Shown one piece after another: positions 6,205 through 7,055 of a stretch of 7,055 nucleotides of DNA. Below the pieces are notes generated by a model. That model did no database searches. It was not told where the DNA came from and saw only the letters and a program-made list of their open reading frames with translations. Within the stretch, counting starts at the first letter, position 1. Each line of letters begins with the position of its first letter. The stretch is taken from assembly GCA_025999315.1 (NCBI GenBank), contig BNXD01000066.1, positions 1 through 7,055 of the forward strand, read 5' to 3'. The stretch is from Bacteroidia bacterium (GTDB lineage Bacteria; Bacteroidota; Bacteroidia; Bacteroidales; Rikenellaceae). The position numbers and the translations under genes are program-made.

Positions 6205-7055
6205 ACTTTGTTGGTTTGCATCTGAACGGACCGTCGATCTGCTTCACTCTGTACTCCGTATCTCCGTCGTCGAGCATATAGACAAAGTACTCCTGTCCGC
6301 CCGGGGACACTCTTATGACAATGTGTCCCCCGATGCCGGCGCAACGGGAGTAGAGTTGAGGGTCGGCATCTGTCAGCGATCGGTCTATGTTGGTGAAATA
6401 CATTCTTCCCGCTCCCCACATTCCGCTTTCCGAAATCCTGCGTATGATCTCCTTGTCCGGTTGAATATCGCGAATGTAGAAACTCTGTGTTACGATGACA
6501 TCTGGCCGTAGCAACTCCAGCATATTATCCTGCATGGTCTGGGGCGAAAGATGGTGGTGCGCCTTCATCGCTTCGACGGGGCGCCCGATGGCCAGAGCGC
6601 ACGGATATTCCACCCGGGTATTTCCACCGGCATCACCGGCGGTGAAATAGTCGAACTCCCCGTAGCGCAGCAAAATGCCGCATGATGCCCCGTTCTCCCT
6701 CAGAGTGCCGTCGCCGTAGTGGTCCACAACCTTCTCCCCGTCCCACACGCAACCGTTGGAGCAGATGCCCGTGATGCTGAAATCGGGATAGCGCTCCGGC
6801 TTGTGCTTCAGCGGAAATTGTCCACTGTCTCCCAGGCGCAGCATCCCGGCTTTCAGTCCATTGTGCTCCACGGCATGGCCGATGAATTTGCGATAGTTGT
6901 CCAATGAAGCCGTGCTCATCGCCAGAAAGGCGAGAGAGTCATACGCAGGATAGGCCCTGTCGATCATCTCCCCGAACGGGATCTCTGCATAGAGAGCGGT
7001 TACTCCGCTCAGCACATAATCCCCATCGGCGGTTTTGTCGTACTCCGGTTCCAGC
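6203..7055 (-). CDS. ComEC-like metallo-beta-lactamase-fold hydrolase, C-terminal part (cut by right edge)
   Basis: The frame is open from the right edge (first visible residues LEPEYDKTADGDYVLSG) to the TAA at 6205-6203, 283 codons, with the true start outside the window. The GTG at 7015 is internal and should not be taken as the start. A strand-loop GASCGILLRYGEFDYFTAGDAGG matches the region of MBL proteins where Asp supplies a metal ligand. The following AMKAHHHLS matches the late His ligand motif (compare KVAHHGS in ComEC-type domains), and RPDVIVTQSF comes next. The first ligand motif HxHxDH must lie upstream, beyond the edge. There is no membrane segment in the visible part. It is likely a soluble or exported hydrolase of unknown substrate, not a beta-lactamase proper. 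Its 3' end touches the MITE-like element, but the C-terminus looks natural. Confidence 0.75.
   Translation of the reverse strand, partial: LEPEYDKTADGDYVLSGVTALYAEIPFGEMIDRAYPAYDSLAFLAMSTASLDNYRKFIGHAVEHNGLKAGMLRLGDSGQFPLKHKPERYPDFSITGICSNGCVWDGEKVVDHYGDGTLRENGASCGILLRYGEFDYFTAGDAGGNTRVEYPCALAIGRPVEAMKAHHHLSPQTMQDNMLELLRPDVIVTQSFYIRDIQPDKEIIRRISESGMWGAGRMYFTNIDRSLTDADPQLYSRCAGIGGHIVIRVSPGGQEYFVYMLDDGDTEYRVKQIDGPFRCKPTK

Noticed and set aside
6081..6419. Possible 112-residue minus-strand protein
   Set aside because: It overlaps the hydrolase gene in another frame and then the element; the hydrophobic tail is the translation of the repeat arm and palindromes.

Overview
The window looks like chromosomal DNA from a fairly GC-rich member of the Bacteroidales. 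Three things point there: a ParA-ParB-DUF5683-lytic transglycosylase gene row, which is typical of this order; two upstream sequences matching the Bacteroidetes -7 element TAnnTTTG; and the scarcity of Shine-Dalgarno sites. An Alistipes-like or other Rikenellaceae source fits the base composition, but that is inference.

Left part (1-3580, minus strand): four genes read leftwards as one probable operon. They are parA (Soj-type ATPase), parB (CTPase clamp and parS-binding protein, overlapping parA by 17 bp), a secreted or membrane DUF5683 protein with an Ala/Gly-rich tandem-repeat linker, and the first 207 codons of an MltD-like lytic transglycosylase that runs off the left edge. The set pairs chromosome segregation with envelope and peptidoglycan proteins.

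Middle (3581-5619): a 153-bp divergent intergenic region holds a candidate sigma-ABfr-type promoter for each side. On the plus strand, a true ornithine carbamoyltransferase (with the SMG ornithine loop) overlaps by ATGA a CPBP/CAAX-type intramembrane protease, so the two are probably co-translated.

Right part (5620-7055): 583 bp without a credible gene lie between convergent genes. They hold two adjacent structured units. The first is a GC-rich unit (5676-5882) bounded by an 8-bp inverted repeat. The second is a MITE-like unit (about 5929-6203) with imperfect terminal inverted repeats of about 45 bp (perfect 14-bp ends) and a chain of four internal hairpins. The second ends exactly on the stop codon of the last gene, a minus-strand ComEC-like metallo-beta-lactamase-fold protein that is cut off by the right edge.

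Most of the window is ordinary housekeeping content. The least explained part is the pair of structured intergenic units. I see no new enzyme or defence system.
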